Shown here piece by piece: positions 1 through 8,762 of a stretch of 35,103 nt of DNA. The notes beneath the pieces were generated by a model. The model was given only the letters and a program-made list of their open reading frames with translations. It searched no databases and was not told the origin of the DNA. Source of the stretch: Puniceicoccaceae bacterium. GTDB taxonomy: Bacteria > Verrucomicrobiota > Verrucomicrobiia > Opitutales > Coraliomargaritaceae. Location of the stretch: positions 1-35,103 of the forward strand of contig QOOZ01000023.1 in NCBI GenBank assembly GCA_003331195.1, written 5' to 3'. The first letter of the stretch is position 1. Every line of letters begins with the position of its first letter. Made by a program: the position numbers and the translations under genes.

Positions 1-1047
1 GGTAGGCACATTTTGTAAAATAGGATCTTGATCGAGGTAGTATTTTATAATTTCGGGGACATAGGCATATATCACCTTGTCGTCGGCGACCCCCGTCCCT
101 ACTGCATTAGCCAGGGCAACATTGCCCTTCATGTATGCTTCCATTAAGCCGGACACGCCAAGCATTGAATCTTCACGGAAACACAGCGGATCGAGAAAGT
201 CATCGTCTAAGCGGCGATAAATTACATCGACTTGTTCTAGCCCTTTGGTGGTACGCATATACACATAGGCATTGAGGACGATAAGATCGCGACCTTCGAC
301 AATTTCGATGCCCATTTTACGAGCTAAGAAAGTGTGCTCAAAGTAAGCGCTGTTGTAGGCGCCCGGTGTCAATAAGACGCAGACCGAACCATATCCCTGA
401 CGCGGTGAGAGATGTTGTAATGTTTTTAGTAGCGAATCTGGATAGTTGTCGACTGGCTTGACCTTGTATTGACTGTACAGGTTGGGAAAAGCGCGCTTCA
501 TCGCTTCTCGATTTTCTAGTAAGTAGGATACTCCAGATGGGCAGCGCGCATTGTCTTCGAGGCAGAGGTAATTTCCTGCATCATCGCGAATCAAATCAGT
601 GCCGCAAATTTGTATGTAAATATCTCTCGAAACTTTGACTCCCTGCATCTCAGGGCGATAGTGAGCTGCAGTTTTGACGATAGATTCTGGAATCACCTGA
701 TCTTTGATTATTTGACCTTCGTGGTAGATGTCGTGGAGGAAAAGATTGAGCGCTATCAGGCGCTGTGTTAGCCCTTCCTCAATTAATTGCCACTCTTGCT
801 GAGGAATAATCCGCGGAATTAAATCAAATGGAAAAATTCTTTCGGTGCCCTGATTGTCTCCGTAGACCGTGAAAGTGATTCCTTCTTCTAAAAAAGTATT
901 TTCAATCAGACGCTGTTTGTTGCTTAAAGATGCCACATTAAAATTGGCGTAGTGCTCAAGTAGGCATTCGTAGTGAGGGAAAGTTTTTCTCGAAGTGTGA
1001 CTAAACATCTCGTCGAAGAATTCACCCTTAACATAATGATTAAACAC
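1..1047 (-). CDS. Circularly permuted type 2 ATP-grasp protein, C-terminus off the left edge
   Basis: Reading the minus strand gives 349 open codons that run past the window edge. The protein matches the circularly permuted ATP-grasp family (DUF404/DUF407): FFDEMF near the start, GITFTVYGD, GTDLIRDD, the stretch LCLEDNARCPSGVSYLLEN around residues 160-180, and IYRRLDDDFLDP around residue 275, followed by GNVALANAVGTGVADDK. The family is thought to make an ATP-dependent amide bond, probably a peptide-like product, and usually sits beside alpha-E and transglutaminase-like genes; those would lie beyond the edge. The start is uncertain: after an in-frame TGA at 1059-1057 the first usable codon is GTG at 1047, which keeps the conserved FFDEMF segment; the first ATG (1008) would cut into it. 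It is divergent from the metallopeptidase gene at 1236. Family call firm, substrate unknown. Confidence 0.88.
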   Translation of the reverse strand, partial: MFNHYVKGEFFDEMFSHTSRKTFPHYECLLEHYANFNVASLSNKQRLIENTFLEEGITFTVYGDNQGTERIFPFDLIPRIIPQQEWQLIEEGLTQRLIALNLFLHDIYHEGQIIKDQVIPESIVKTAAHYRPEMQGVKVSRDIYIQICGTDLIRDDAGNYLCLEDNARCPSGVSYLLENREAMKRAFPNLYSQYKVKPVDNYPDSLLKTLQHLSPRQGYGSVCVLLTPGAYNSAYFEHTFLARKMGIEIVEGRDLIVLNAYVYMRTTKGLEQVDVIYRRLDDDFLDPLCFREDSMLGVSGLMEAYMKGNVALANAVGTGVADDKVIYAYVPEIIKYYLDQDPILQNVPT

Positions 1048-1235
1048 GCAGTGGCATCAGCAAATCCCGTGCCATTGATAAGCTCAGCGTACGAATTGCC
1101 GCTTGCTCCGAATAGGGCAATCGATACTATTTTGGCATGTCCAAAAGGAAACCGCAGGCCGTACAAAAGGTGAAACTCGAGCTTAATGCCGTATATATGC
1201 AAGCTTGAAGAGGTTTGAATTGTTTTTGCTGAAGT

Positions 1236-1946
1236 ATGGATTTTTTAAGCGCTACTGGCCAGATTGTTCCTGTCGAGATACGTCGTCGTAAGAATACACG
1301 GCATCTTCGACTCACCTTAGGTTACCAAAATCAAATTGTGGCCTCAGTGCCTTGGCATACAAGTGAGCGTGGCTTGGGTAAGTTTATAGAAAAGCAAAGG
1401 CTTTGGCTGGACGTGCAGCTCTCGAAAGCACCCCGTATTTACACTTTGACTGAGTGGTTGAGCCTTCACCCACAAATTACAGCGAGCGGCGATGTCTTTG
1501 AAGTAAGGATCGAGGCGACAGGGCGTTTGCAGGCAAATTATACTTTTGAGCAGGGTGGAGCGGTGCTTGTTCTTCGTCTGCCGGAGGTGGATGAGGCATC
1601 GCTAGTTCAACTTTTGCGCCGTTTTGCTAAAGATGCCCTTAATTGTCGCGTGGCTTATCATGCCAAACGTTTCGGGCTTAGTTACAGTTTGCTCTCCGTG
1701 CGTGATCAATCGAGCCGCTGGGGTTCTTGCTCGGCACGTCGAGGTATTTCTCTGAATTGGCGCCTTGTGTTGCTGCGACCCGAGTTGCAGGATTATATTA
1801 TACTTCACGAGTTAGCGCACTTGACGGAGATGAACCACGGTAAATGCTTTTGGGCACTACTTGATCAATACGACCCGAATCGTGTAGCGCACGAAGTAGC
1901 TATCGATAAGACCAGTGCCGAGCTGATGCGTGTTGCTCGCCAATGA
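1236..1946 (+). CDS. YgjP-like (DUF45/SprT-like) zinc metallopeptidase
   Basis: The 236-residue protein carries the zinc signature H191-E-L-A-H195 followed by N200-H201, which is the HELxH...NH pattern of the YgjP/WLM-type metallopeptidase family. Upstream of it is the family segment SSRWGSCSARRGISLNWRL (residues about 160-178). The N-terminal part (VEIRRRKNTRHLRLTL) also matches how these proteins begin. No signal peptide or membrane segment is visible, so it is probably cytoplasmic. Related proteins are often found near restriction or DNA-repair genes, but no such neighbour is here. A stop codon lies in frame two codons before the ATG, fixing this as the first possible start. Substrate is unknown. 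Confidence 0.88.
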   Translation: MDFLSATGQIVPVEIRRRKNTRHLRLTLGYQNQIVASVPWHTSERGLGKFIEKQRLWLDVQLSKAPRIYTLTEWLSLHPQITASGDVFEVRIEATGRLQANYTFEQGGAVLVLRLPEVDEASLVQLLRRFAKDALNCRVAYHAKRFGLSYSLLSVRDQSSRWGSCSARRGISLNWRLVLLRPELQDYIILHELAHLTEMNHGKCFWALLDQYDPNRVAHEVAIDKTSAELMRVARQ

Positions 1947-1999
1947 GGTATATTTTTCTCTAAGGCCACTTTCTAAGGTCTTCGCACTAGTTTAGAGAC

Positions 2000-2028
2000 T
2001 TGCTTAGTCCATCTTAGCCTTGTAAAAT
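2000..2028 (+). promoter_or_regulatory. Candidate sigma-70 promoter for the PAS/histidine kinase pair
   Basis: TTGCTT at 2000-2005 and TAAAAT at 2023-2028 are separated by exactly 17 bases. Each differs from the consensus hexamers only modestly, and the predicted start near 2035 leaves a leader of about 47 bases before the ATG at 2082. This is a pattern match only. Confidence 0.45.
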
Positions 2029-2081
2029 AGGGTTTAGACACTATTTTCTTCTTCTTCATCAGCCCACTGTGGTATTTTTAA

Positions 2082-2828
2082 ATGAAATCTAAGAACAGCC
2101 AAGATTTACCTCTAAGTGCAATTATTTTAGCGCTTTTTTTAGGTGTGTTTTCATCCCTTGCGATTGCAACAGGATTGATCGTAATCGATGCTCCCGCATG
2201 GGGAACATACCTTTTCTCAGCCCTCGGCGGCGTCATGACTGCTAGCTTCATATGGACTGAACGGAGTTTGGTTTCTCAAATTAAAGAAAAAGAGTTCATG
2301 CTAGGTATCGAGGTTACCCGGCTACAAGAGTTTCAGGATTGCCTCTATTCACACTCGATGGCTTGCCTCGTGCGCTTTGATGCGGGCACTCTCATCATTG
2401 ACCGTGCCAGTCCTGGGTTTATTAAGATGTTACGGATGCCAATGGAATCAGAACTGCGTGGTCAGAACCTCGAGGTCTTGCTCGGCGTGAATACCCTTAT
2501 GTTGGAGTCCGTGGTCCAATTAATTAAACAGGGAGAAGAAGTTTTGGGCAAGGAAGCCAAGCTCGAGATCATGAGTGCTGACGGCTTCTCTACGAATGCC
2601 GTCATTAGCGGACAATATACTCCAGAAGATCATATTGTGGAGGCGGCTTTTTTTGTGGATCCAGTCAATAATGCTGAGCGAATCGCGGATTTAGGGGCGG
2701 TCCAAAAGGATCTTGAACGATTTCGTAAGGGTATGTTTCGACGTGAGACGCGTATTTTAGAGCTGAAAGAAGAAGTGAATGAGGTTCGACGCAACGCAGG
2801 TTTACCTGCCCGTTATGAAAAAGTATAA
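2082..2828 (+). CDS. Membrane-anchored PAS-domain protein without an output domain
   Basis: The protein has 248 residues. Two hydrophobic segments (about 12-34 and 39-58) form a hairpin in the inner membrane. A short helical linker follows, then a PAS-like region at about 90-195 (SMACLVRFDAGTLIIDRAS ... PGFIKMLRM). The C-terminal 45 residues form a charged coiled coil (FRKGMFRRETRILELKEE) of the sort that joins PAS domains to kinase or cyclase modules. No kinase, GGDEF or receiver domain follows; the protein simply stops. It lies 74 bases ahead of a hybrid histidine kinase on the same strand and probably shares its transcript, so it may be a sensory partner of that kinase. That partnership is inference. 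Confidence 0.72.
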   Translation: MKSKNSQDLPLSAIILALFLGVFSSLAIATGLIVIDAPAWGTYLFSALGGVMTASFIWTERSLVSQIKEKEFMLGIEVTRLQEFQDCLYSHSMACLVRFDAGTLIIDRASPGFIKMLRMPMESELRGQNLEVLLGVNTLMLESVVQLIKQGEEVLGKEAKLEIMSADGFSTNAVISGQYTPEDHIVEAAFFVDPVNNAERIADLGAVQKDLERFRKGMFRRETRILELKEEVNEVRRNAGLPARYEKV

Positions 2829-2902
2829 TATTCGGATGCCATTCTTCGCTAATCATCCTAGTAGAGTGCGGATACTTTTAACGACAGTCAGGAGCGTTTC
2901 GT

Positions 2903-4777
2903 ATGAGTAAGCGTAAGCGAAGTATCTCGCGCATGGTCTATCTCTATGCAGCGCTTGCCATCATAGCGGTCGCGGTTGTTGTGGTTGGATGGATGGCGTC
3001 TGATCAATTTGGCCAGTATATTGAGGAGCGGACTCAACTTATTGAGCAGGTAAATACCATGATCTCCAATATTGATTATAACCCAATCGAACAAATTGAC
3101 GAGATCGAGTATATACGTGAAGAGCGCTCTAAGATTCAGCAGCAAGAATTCTTCCGCAGTGCGGTGCTGGCGATCTCTGTCTTAATTTTTGGAGTCACTT
3201 TACCCATTTTAGCCACTCGGTATTTTGTGCAACGCCTACAAGCGAATCTTGATTTATTAAACGACTATCTTTCCAATATCGGTAAGGCTAGCTCGGCATT
3301 CATACCTCAAACTTTCGAATTCAAAGAATTTGATGAGATATCAGAAACCTTACGCCAAGTAACTAGAAATCACGGTGAAGTAGAGCAGCGTTGGAAGCGT
3401 GCCGAAATAGAATTAATATCAAAGAATTCAGATCTGATTGATCAAGCGAACGAGCTCACGAAAGGGCGTAAATTTGCTCTGAGCATGATGGAAGATGCTG
3501 ATAATGCCAGAGAGGAGCTAGAGGTGACCAACGAACGACTGAACCAAATGATCGAACAGGCCACTCGCTCGACTCACGAAGCGGACAATGCGAACCGTGC
3601 AAAGAGTGACTTCCTTGCTACGATGAGCCACGAAATCCGGACTCCACTCAACGGGATAATCGGCTTCGTTGAGATGCTTGACGATACCGCGCTGAACGAA
3701 GAGCAGGATGATTTTCTTACTAGAATTAAAAGCAGTAGCGAGGCGCTTATGTCGCTACTTAACGATGTACTCGACTTTTCTAAAGTCGAATCTGGTCACC
3801 TGAGTCTAGAGTTACGCGACTTCTCGATCCTACCCATGGTTAGTGGCTTGAATTCAATGTTCTATTCTCAAGCAACAGAAAAGGGCTTGAGTTTAAAAAT
3901 TAGTGTGGATGATGATGTTCCTAGGGAAATTAGAGGTGATGAAACCAGAATAAGACAGATTCTTATGAACCTGCTTTCGAATGCAATTAAGTTTACGAAG
4001 TCAGGAGAGGTTTCCTTACATGTGAGCACGCACAGCATAGATTCAGAATATAATTTCGCGGAGCTGGAATTTGAAGTGCGCGATACTGGTATCGGAATGT
4101 CGCGCGAGGAGATTTCGCGCCTATTCATGCCATTCTCGCAAGGTGATAGCTCGACGACTCGTAAATATGGAGGCACTGGCCTTGGGCTCGCCATTTGCAA
4201 AAGTCTTAGTGAAGCGATGGACGGTAAAGTCTGGGCGACCAGTCTGCCCCGCGAGGGTTCTAGCTTCTTTAGTCGAGTCCGTGTTGATGTCGTCGCCATG
4301 AGAGATTGTCGATCTCTGTCGTCTGAATTTGAAAAACAGAAAGTGATTTCTTCCGATTCAATAAACAAGGAGGAGGTAACTGGTAAGCCCGCAGATTCCT
4401 TGCCTCTCAAGATCGCCGTTGCTGAAGATAATATAGCTAATCAACGGGTGATTATGGTCATGCTTCGTCGCCTCGGTTGGGAATCTGAATTTGCTGAAAA
4501 CGGTCGAGAGCTTTTGGACTTGGTTCGCAATAAAGATTACGACCTTATTTTTATGGATGTACAGATGCCCCTAATGGATGGTCTTGAAGCCACGCGTCGA
4601 CTGCGGGCGGGTGAGGCAGGTGAGGGAGTCAAAGATGTTAAAATCATCGCTCTTACGGCTAATGCCCTCTTCGGCGACGAACTTCGTTGCCTTGAAAGTG
4701 GAATGAATGCCTATATTAGTAAACCACTCAAGTTAAGCACCCTCAAGCAGGCTATACTGACGCTCTATGAGAAGTAG
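2903..4777 (+). CDS. Hybrid sensor histidine kinase with C-terminal receiver
   Basis: The 624-residue protein has transmembrane segments at about 11-31 and 86-105 around a short charged external loop, then a long coiled-coil region. A HisKA domain follows with phospho-acceptor His243 in [15 protein letters not shown]. The HATPase_c domain shows an N box ([12 protein letters not shown]), DTGIGM and [14 protein letters not shown] receiver domain starts near residue 500, with acidic pair E508/D509, phospho-acceptor D552 in [11 protein letters not shown] and the conserved lysine in ISKPLK. There is no HPt domain, so phosphate must pass to a partner elsewhere. An AGGAG ribosome-binding site (2890-2894) sits 8 bases before the ATG, one of the few clear ones in the window. 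The sensing part is minimal, which makes the upstream PAS protein a plausible partner. Confidence 0.95.
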   Translation: MSKRKRSISRMVYLYAALAIIAVAVVVVGWMASDQFGQYIEERTQLIEQVNTMISNIDYNPIEQIDEIEYIREERSKIQQQEFFRSAVLAISVLIFGVTLPILATRYFVQRLQANLDLLNDYLSNIGKASSAFIPQTFEFKEFDEISETLRQVTRNHGEVEQRWKRAEIELISKNSDLIDQANELTKGRKFALSMMEDADNAREELEVTNERLNQMIEQATRSTHEADNANRAKSDFLATMSHEIRTPLNGIIGFVEMLDDTALNEEQDDFLTRIKSSSEALMSLLNDVLDFSKVESGHLSLELRDFSILPMVSGLNSMFYSQATEKGLSLKISVDDDVPREIRGDETRIRQILMNLLSNAIKFTKSGEVSLHVSTHSIDSEYNFAELEFEVRDTGIGMSREEISRLFMPFSQGDSSTTRKYGGTGLGLAICKSLSEAMDGKVWATSLPREGSSFFSRVRVDVVAMRDCRSLSSEFEKQKVISSDSINKEEVTGKPADSLPLKIAVAEDNIANQRVIMVMLRRLGWESEFAENGRELLDLVRNKDYDLIFMDVQMPLMDGLEATRRLRAGEAGEGVKDVKIIALTANALFGDELRCLESGMNAYISKPLKLSTLKQAILTLYEK

Positions 4778-4946
4778 CGATAGGGCATTTACCAGAAATG
4801 CTTAGCGCTGCTTCTGGGAAATGCTAGGTTATAAGGGCCGTGCATTAATCAGATGATGCTTCACATAAGGTTAACAAATGTATGCTCAGAGTAGTTCGCC
4901 CCGTTGCGATATTAACGCTAATATAAAATTTAAGTCGATTGCGCCG

Positions 4947-5480
4947 TCAGCCATCCTTTTTAGCCTCAATTTTGAAACTGAGAATAAGATAGATGATTGT
5001 GCCAACAACGATGCCACAGTCGGCGATGTTAAACGAAGGGTAGCGACCAGTCGGCATAAGCCAAGGGATCGTGAAAGGGAAATGAAAATCTAGGAAGTCG
5101 ATGACGTGCCCATGGACGAAGCGGTCGGTCATATTGCCCAAAATGCCACCTGCGAGTAGACCAAAAGCGCACTGCATTGACCTACGATGTAGCTCCAGCT
5201 TATCACGCAGTAAGTAGATCGCAAACAGCACGATCAGAGCGAAGACTGCGAGTAATCCGCCGTAACCAGAAAGCATGCCCCAGGCTGCGCCTTCATTTCC
5301 AATGTGTACAATATAGAAAAAATCATCGATCACCGCGATCGAATCAGGTGGATAATAGCTGTCCAAATCCAGATTGCAGTAAATCCACGCCTTTGTGATT
5401 TGGTCGAGAACGAAAACTAAAAAAGTCGCTACGAAAAGCAGTCGGTATGGGGTGATTTTGGACGTGATTGTAGACTGCAT
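4947..5480 (-). CDS. lspA: Lipoprotein signal peptidase (signal peptidase II)
   Basis: The 177-residue protein is the inner-membrane aspartyl protease that cleaves the signal peptide from diacylglyceryl-modified prolipoproteins. Four hydrophobic segments are visible. Family motifs are LVFVLDQITKAWI near the N-terminus, NEGAAWGML (about 62-70), GNMTDR with catalytic D119, and SFNIAD with catalytic D154. The length is typical. It follows yhbY on the same strand after 52 bases and probably shares its transcript. A substrate in this window could be the EEP-family lipoprotein at 24007. It converges with the histidine kinase gene; the 169 bases between them hold no convincing terminator. Confidence 0.96.
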   Translation of the reverse strand: MQSTITSKITPYRLLFVATFLVFVLDQITKAWIYCNLDLDSYYPPDSIAVIDDFFYIVHIGNEGAAWGMLSGYGGLLAVFALIVLFAIYLLRDKLELHRRSMQCAFGLLAGGILGNMTDRFVHGHVIDFLDFHFPFTIPWLMPTGRYPSFNIADCGIVVGTIIYLILSFKIEAKKDG

Positions 5481-5532
5481 GGTTTTAAATATTGTTTAAG
5501 GCTATTTCTGGCTAGTGCCTGTATTGAAAAAA

Positions 5533-5835
5533 CTAAGCTTCCTCTGGCATGTTGCGGAAGAATATACCTGTCTTACCAACCCCTCCGATATAATCACAGT
5601 TAAGCTTCTCAGAAATATCATTGCAGTAATTTATAATCACTTCGCGGTCTGCTTCAAAGCGAATTTTGATCAAACCGTTCTTAAGGAGCGCTCTGTCGAT
5701 CTCTTTAAATACGGTCACACTGAGGCCTTGTTTGCCAATATGAAGGTGTGGCTTGAGCCGCTGGCTTATGCCGCGGAGCTCTTTTTTCTCTGCACTGGTA
5801 AGTGGATCATTTTCCATGATTGGTTTGTTAAGCAT
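5533..5835 (-). CDS. yhbY: YhbY/CRM-domain RNA-binding protein
   Basis: A single CRM domain of about 90 residues: LTSAEKKELRGISQRLKP, the family GKQGLS motif (HIGKQGLSVTV), then LLKNGLIKIRF and a C-terminal IGGVGKTGIFFR segment. In other bacteria YhbY associates with pre-50S ribosomal particles and helps rRNA maturation. The start is uncertain. The reading frame opens with TTG at 5853; the first ATG is at 5835 and a second at 5817 (MENDPLTSAEKK), closest to the typical length. None has a good ribosome-binding site. It is the upstream member of a yhbY-lspA pair and is divergent from the M20 dipeptidase gene. Confidence 0.88.
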   Translation of the reverse strand: MLNKPIMENDPLTSAEKKELRGISQRLKPHLHIGKQGLSVTVFKEIDRALLKNGLIKIRFEADREVIINYCNDISEKLNCDYIGGVGKTGIFFRNMPEEA

Positions 5836-6027
5836 CAAGATTGTGCTAAGCAAGTAATAAGCTCTAGCTGTTTAGCTGCTAGAAATTAATGAAGACAGTT
5901 GCTTTGCTAGCACAAGAGGATCAAAAATGATAAAGTAATTTACGCTAACAGTGCCCTTCATTAGGCCTAGGCTTGACAACGTGCCCGCCACAAAAAAATC
6001 CACCTTACAAATCGCTCGTTTTAATTG

Positions 6028-7404
6028 ATGAAAAAACCTATTGAAGTCCTCAAAGAGTATATACGTTTCCCCTCTGTATCGACGGATCCTGCCTATGCTG
6101 AAGGTATGCTAGGTGCGCGTAGGTTCGCCACTGGCTTATTAGAGCAATTAGGATTTTTCGTCGAAGTCGTCGAGACGGAGCTGCATCCAATTCTGCTGGC
6201 TGATCGAATTGGTGACCCTGCTTGGCCCCATATTGTTATCTATGCCCACTACGACGTTCAGCCTGCTGATCCGTTTAACCTATGGACGGACGATCCATTC
6301 GATCCGACTGAGCGCAATGGTCGACTTTATGGACGAGGTGCCGCTGACAACAAGGGGCCGACGATCGTGCACATGGCAGCGCTCTCCCGAGTTTTGACAG
6401 CGAATCCCGACCTGCCGCTCAACATTACCTACGTGATAGAGGGGGAAGAGGAAATTGGTAGTCCTAGTATGCCAAAGTTTTTCGATCAACATGCTGAGCG
6501 ACTTTCAAAGGCTGATTTTATGCTCGTCTCTGATACGGGTAGTCCAAACAGCGAGCAGATCGTGATCACCACGGCATTACGTGGATTGGTTGACCTCGAG
6601 ATTAAGCTAAGGGGTTCCAAAAGTGACTTACATTCAGGTATTCATGGGGGCGCAATTTATAATCCAAACCAAGCTTTAATGGAGGTCTGCGCCTCTTTAC
6701 ATAATCCTGATGGTAGTGTCAACGTACCTGGATTCTACGATGATGTCGTGCCGGTTTTTGCCTGGGAACGCGTGGAGTTGAAGCGTTATCCGGAGACGGT
6801 TGATAGCTACCGTGAGTTGCTCGACGTGCCCGCATTTTATCCCGCTAACGGGCTCAGTCCACTCGAAGCTGTTCGGTTTGGACCCACTTTAGAGTTCAAT
6901 GGTATCGGCGGTGGCTACCAGGGTCAGGGATCTAAGACCGTCATCCCTAGTGAGGCTTTTGCCAAGATCACCTGCCGCCTCGTTGCTAATCAAGATCCTG
7001 TTAAAATCCAAGCACAGGTCGTCGCTGCGATCAAAGAGCGTTGCCCCGATGGAGTCACTCTCACTGTGCGCGAAGGGGGCATTGCGGAGGCCTATCTCGT
7101 TGTACCACCTGATCGTCCGAACGCGCCATATGATCAACCTGCTTCGTTCGCTCGGGCCTTCAAGGCCGCAGATGCTGCGATTGGTGCAAAATTTGGTAAA
7201 CCCCCGATCTATCTTCGCGAAGGGGGTAGCATCCCTGTGATTGCCGATTTCAAAAAGCGTGCTGGCCTCGACGCACTCATGATCGGGCTTTTTACGCCTG
7301 TCGATAATCTCCACGCACCTGATGAGGGCTTCAGCTTACCGCTGATGGAAAATGCGATCTCGGCTTTTGAAGAGATCATCCAAAACATCGCCATTGGAAA
7401 ATAA
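6028..7404 (+). CDS. M20 family metallodipeptidase
   Basis: The 458-residue protein is a di-zinc exopeptidase of the M20/carnosinase-like group. Metal and catalytic motifs are in order: YAHYDVQP with H74 and D76, GRGAADNKG with the bridging D107, EGEEEIGS with the general-base glutamate near residue 140, a VSDTG aspartate and a C-terminal LHAPDEGF histidine. The lid/dimerisation domain lies in the middle (HSGIHGGAIYNP). No signal peptide is present, so it is expected to be a cytoplasmic dipeptidase. A TTG lies one codon before the ATG, but the ATG at 6028 is the simpler start. A perfect TTGACA stands at 5973-5978, although no good -10 follows it. Exact substrate is unknown. Confidence 0.92.
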   Translation: MKKPIEVLKEYIRFPSVSTDPAYAEGMLGARRFATGLLEQLGFFVEVVETELHPILLADRIGDPAWPHIVIYAHYDVQPADPFNLWTDDPFDPTERNGRLYGRGAADNKGPTIVHMAALSRVLTANPDLPLNITYVIEGEEEIGSPSMPKFFDQHAERLSKADFMLVSDTGSPNSEQIVITTALRGLVDLEIKLRGSKSDLHSGIHGGAIYNPNQALMEVCASLHNPDGSVNVPGFYDDVVPVFAWERVELKRYPETVDSYRELLDVPAFYPANGLSPLEAVRFGPTLEFNGIGGGYQGQGSKTVIPSEAFAKITCRLVANQDPVKIQAQVVAAIKERCPDGVTLTVREGGIAEAYLVVPPDRPNAPYDQPASFARAFKAADAAIGAKFGKPPIYLREGGSIPVIADFKKRAGLDALMIGLFTPVDNLHAPDEGFSLPLMENAISAFEEIIQNIAIGK

Positions 7405-7517
7405 ATTCTTCGCCAAAATTGTAGCTGGTTGATCTGCCTAGAATTGGTAGTCCCAACTTTTTTGAGTTAATTGTTAATGGTCGTCGTTTATCCATTCACT
7501 CTCTTTATTAAAGTTTA

Positions 7518-8663
7518 ATGAAATTCCAGGATTCATCCCAACCCATTGGTCTTTATTGCCACGTGCCATTCTGCGCATCGACCTGTGACTTTTGCGCTTT
7601 TTACCAAGAGAAGCCACGTCGTGGTGACTTAGATCGCTATCTATTAGCAATGGATCTGGAATTTGCCCAGTTGCCTCGAAATCGGGTAGTCGATACTATC
7701 TTTTGGGGCGGTGGAACCCCTGGATTACTTTGTGCCAAAGATTTGGAAAGACTCGGACGTTCGCTCTTAAAAAATCTATCGAAGTCACCTGTCGAGTGGA
7801 CGATCGAAATGGCACCTTCAACCGTCAAGAGCGACAAGCTAGAAGTCCTCCGTGAACTTGGGGTGACGCGCATCTCAATGGGCGTGCAGAGTTTCGATTC
7901 AAATCTATTGGAATCGCTTGGACGATTACATAGTCCAAAACAAGTCTACACCGCCTGGGAGCGAGTGGAAGCTGCAGGCTTCCCGCAGACCAATCTTGAC
8001 CTGATGTTTGCCATACCCGGACAGAGTATTGCGCAATGGGAGGCCGACATCCGTGAAGCTGCTCGTCTTGGGCCTTCGCATCTTTCCACGTATTGCCTAA
8101 GTTTCGAGGAGGATACGGCACTCTACGTCAAGCTCTCGCAGGGCAAGGTATTTATCGATGAAGAAAAAGAGCTAGGTTTCTATGAGCGCGGTTGGGAGTT
8201 GCTCGCCGAGTTAGGTTATACGCAATACGAGATTTCTAATTTTGCGAAGTCAGATGCTGAGTGTCGTCACAACATGAATACGTGGCAAATGCACGAGTGG
8301 ATTGGGTGCGGTCCCTCGGCTGCCAGTCAGTATAATGGAGAGCGGTATCAACGGCCCGCAAATCTTGAAGAATGGTGCCTCGGCATGGAGTCTGCAGTAA
8401 CACCGAAAACAGAGCGTGTTCCCGTGAATGATGACCTGCTGCTCGCTGATGCGGTGATCTTCGGATTGCGCATGAACTGCGGGGTCGATTTACAGTCGCT
8501 AAGTATACGATTTGCCCAAGCCACCAGACGCATGGATTTGGAAGCGAAATTAAAGGTGTTTGAACAAGAAGGGCTATTAGAGTCGAAAGATACTCACTAT
8601 AAGTTAACTCACAAAGGCCGTCTCCTATGCGATTCGGTAGGGAGGGCTTTGCTGGATGCCTAG
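7518..8663 (+). CDS. hemW: Radical SAM protein HemW (coproporphyrinogen III oxidase-like)
   Basis: The 381-residue protein starts with the radical SAM cluster motif YCHVPFCASTCDFCAF, whose C19, C23 and C26 bind the 4Fe-4S cluster, followed by FWGGGTPGLL, the SAM-binding GGGTP loop. MGVQSFDSNLLESLGRLH and NLDLMFAIPGQS are family signatures. The C-terminal part holds the HemN/HemW accessory domain (YEISNFAKSDAECRHNMN). The short N-terminus, beginning almost at the cluster motif, fits HemW, a heme-binding chaperone, rather than the longer true oxygen-independent coproporphyrinogen oxidase HemN; I infer HemW from this. It converges on rpoN, and the 99 bases between show no clear terminator. Confidence 0.9.
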   Translation: MKFQDSSQPIGLYCHVPFCASTCDFCAFYQEKPRRGDLDRYLLAMDLEFAQLPRNRVVDTIFWGGGTPGLLCAKDLERLGRSLLKNLSKSPVEWTIEMAPSTVKSDKLEVLRELGVTRISMGVQSFDSNLLESLGRLHSPKQVYTAWERVEAAGFPQTNLDLMFAIPGQSIAQWEADIREAARLGPSHLSTYCLSFEEDTALYVKLSQGKVFIDEEKELGFYERGWELLAELGYTQYEISNFAKSDAECRHNMNTWQMHEWIGCGPSAASQYNGERYQRPANLEEWCLGMESAVTPKTERVPVNDDLLLADAVIFGLRMNCGVDLQSLSIRFAQATRRMDLEAKLKVFEQEGLLESKDTHYKLTHKGRLLCDSVGRALLDA

Positions 8664-8762
8664 TCTACGCAAAAATATAAGTCTACTTAGAGAACATGTC
8701 AGTATCAGCCTCTACAGGTTCTAGTAGCGGAGAGTTATTCACAAGTAAATGCTCTATGGTTG

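Noticed and set aside
3868..4410. 180-codon minus-strand open frame opposite the histidine kinase
   Set aside because: It lies antisense to the conserved HATPase domain, has shadow-like composition and no recognisable domain.
4792..4817. CCAGAA/TTCTGG inverted repeat after the histidine kinase
   Set aside because: Only 6 bp with a 14-base loop and no T tract; too weak to call a terminator.
5973..6001. Perfect TTGACA upstream of the M20 dipeptidase
   Set aside because: No acceptable -10 hexamer at 16-18 bases (AAATCC at best), so it was not listed as a promoter.
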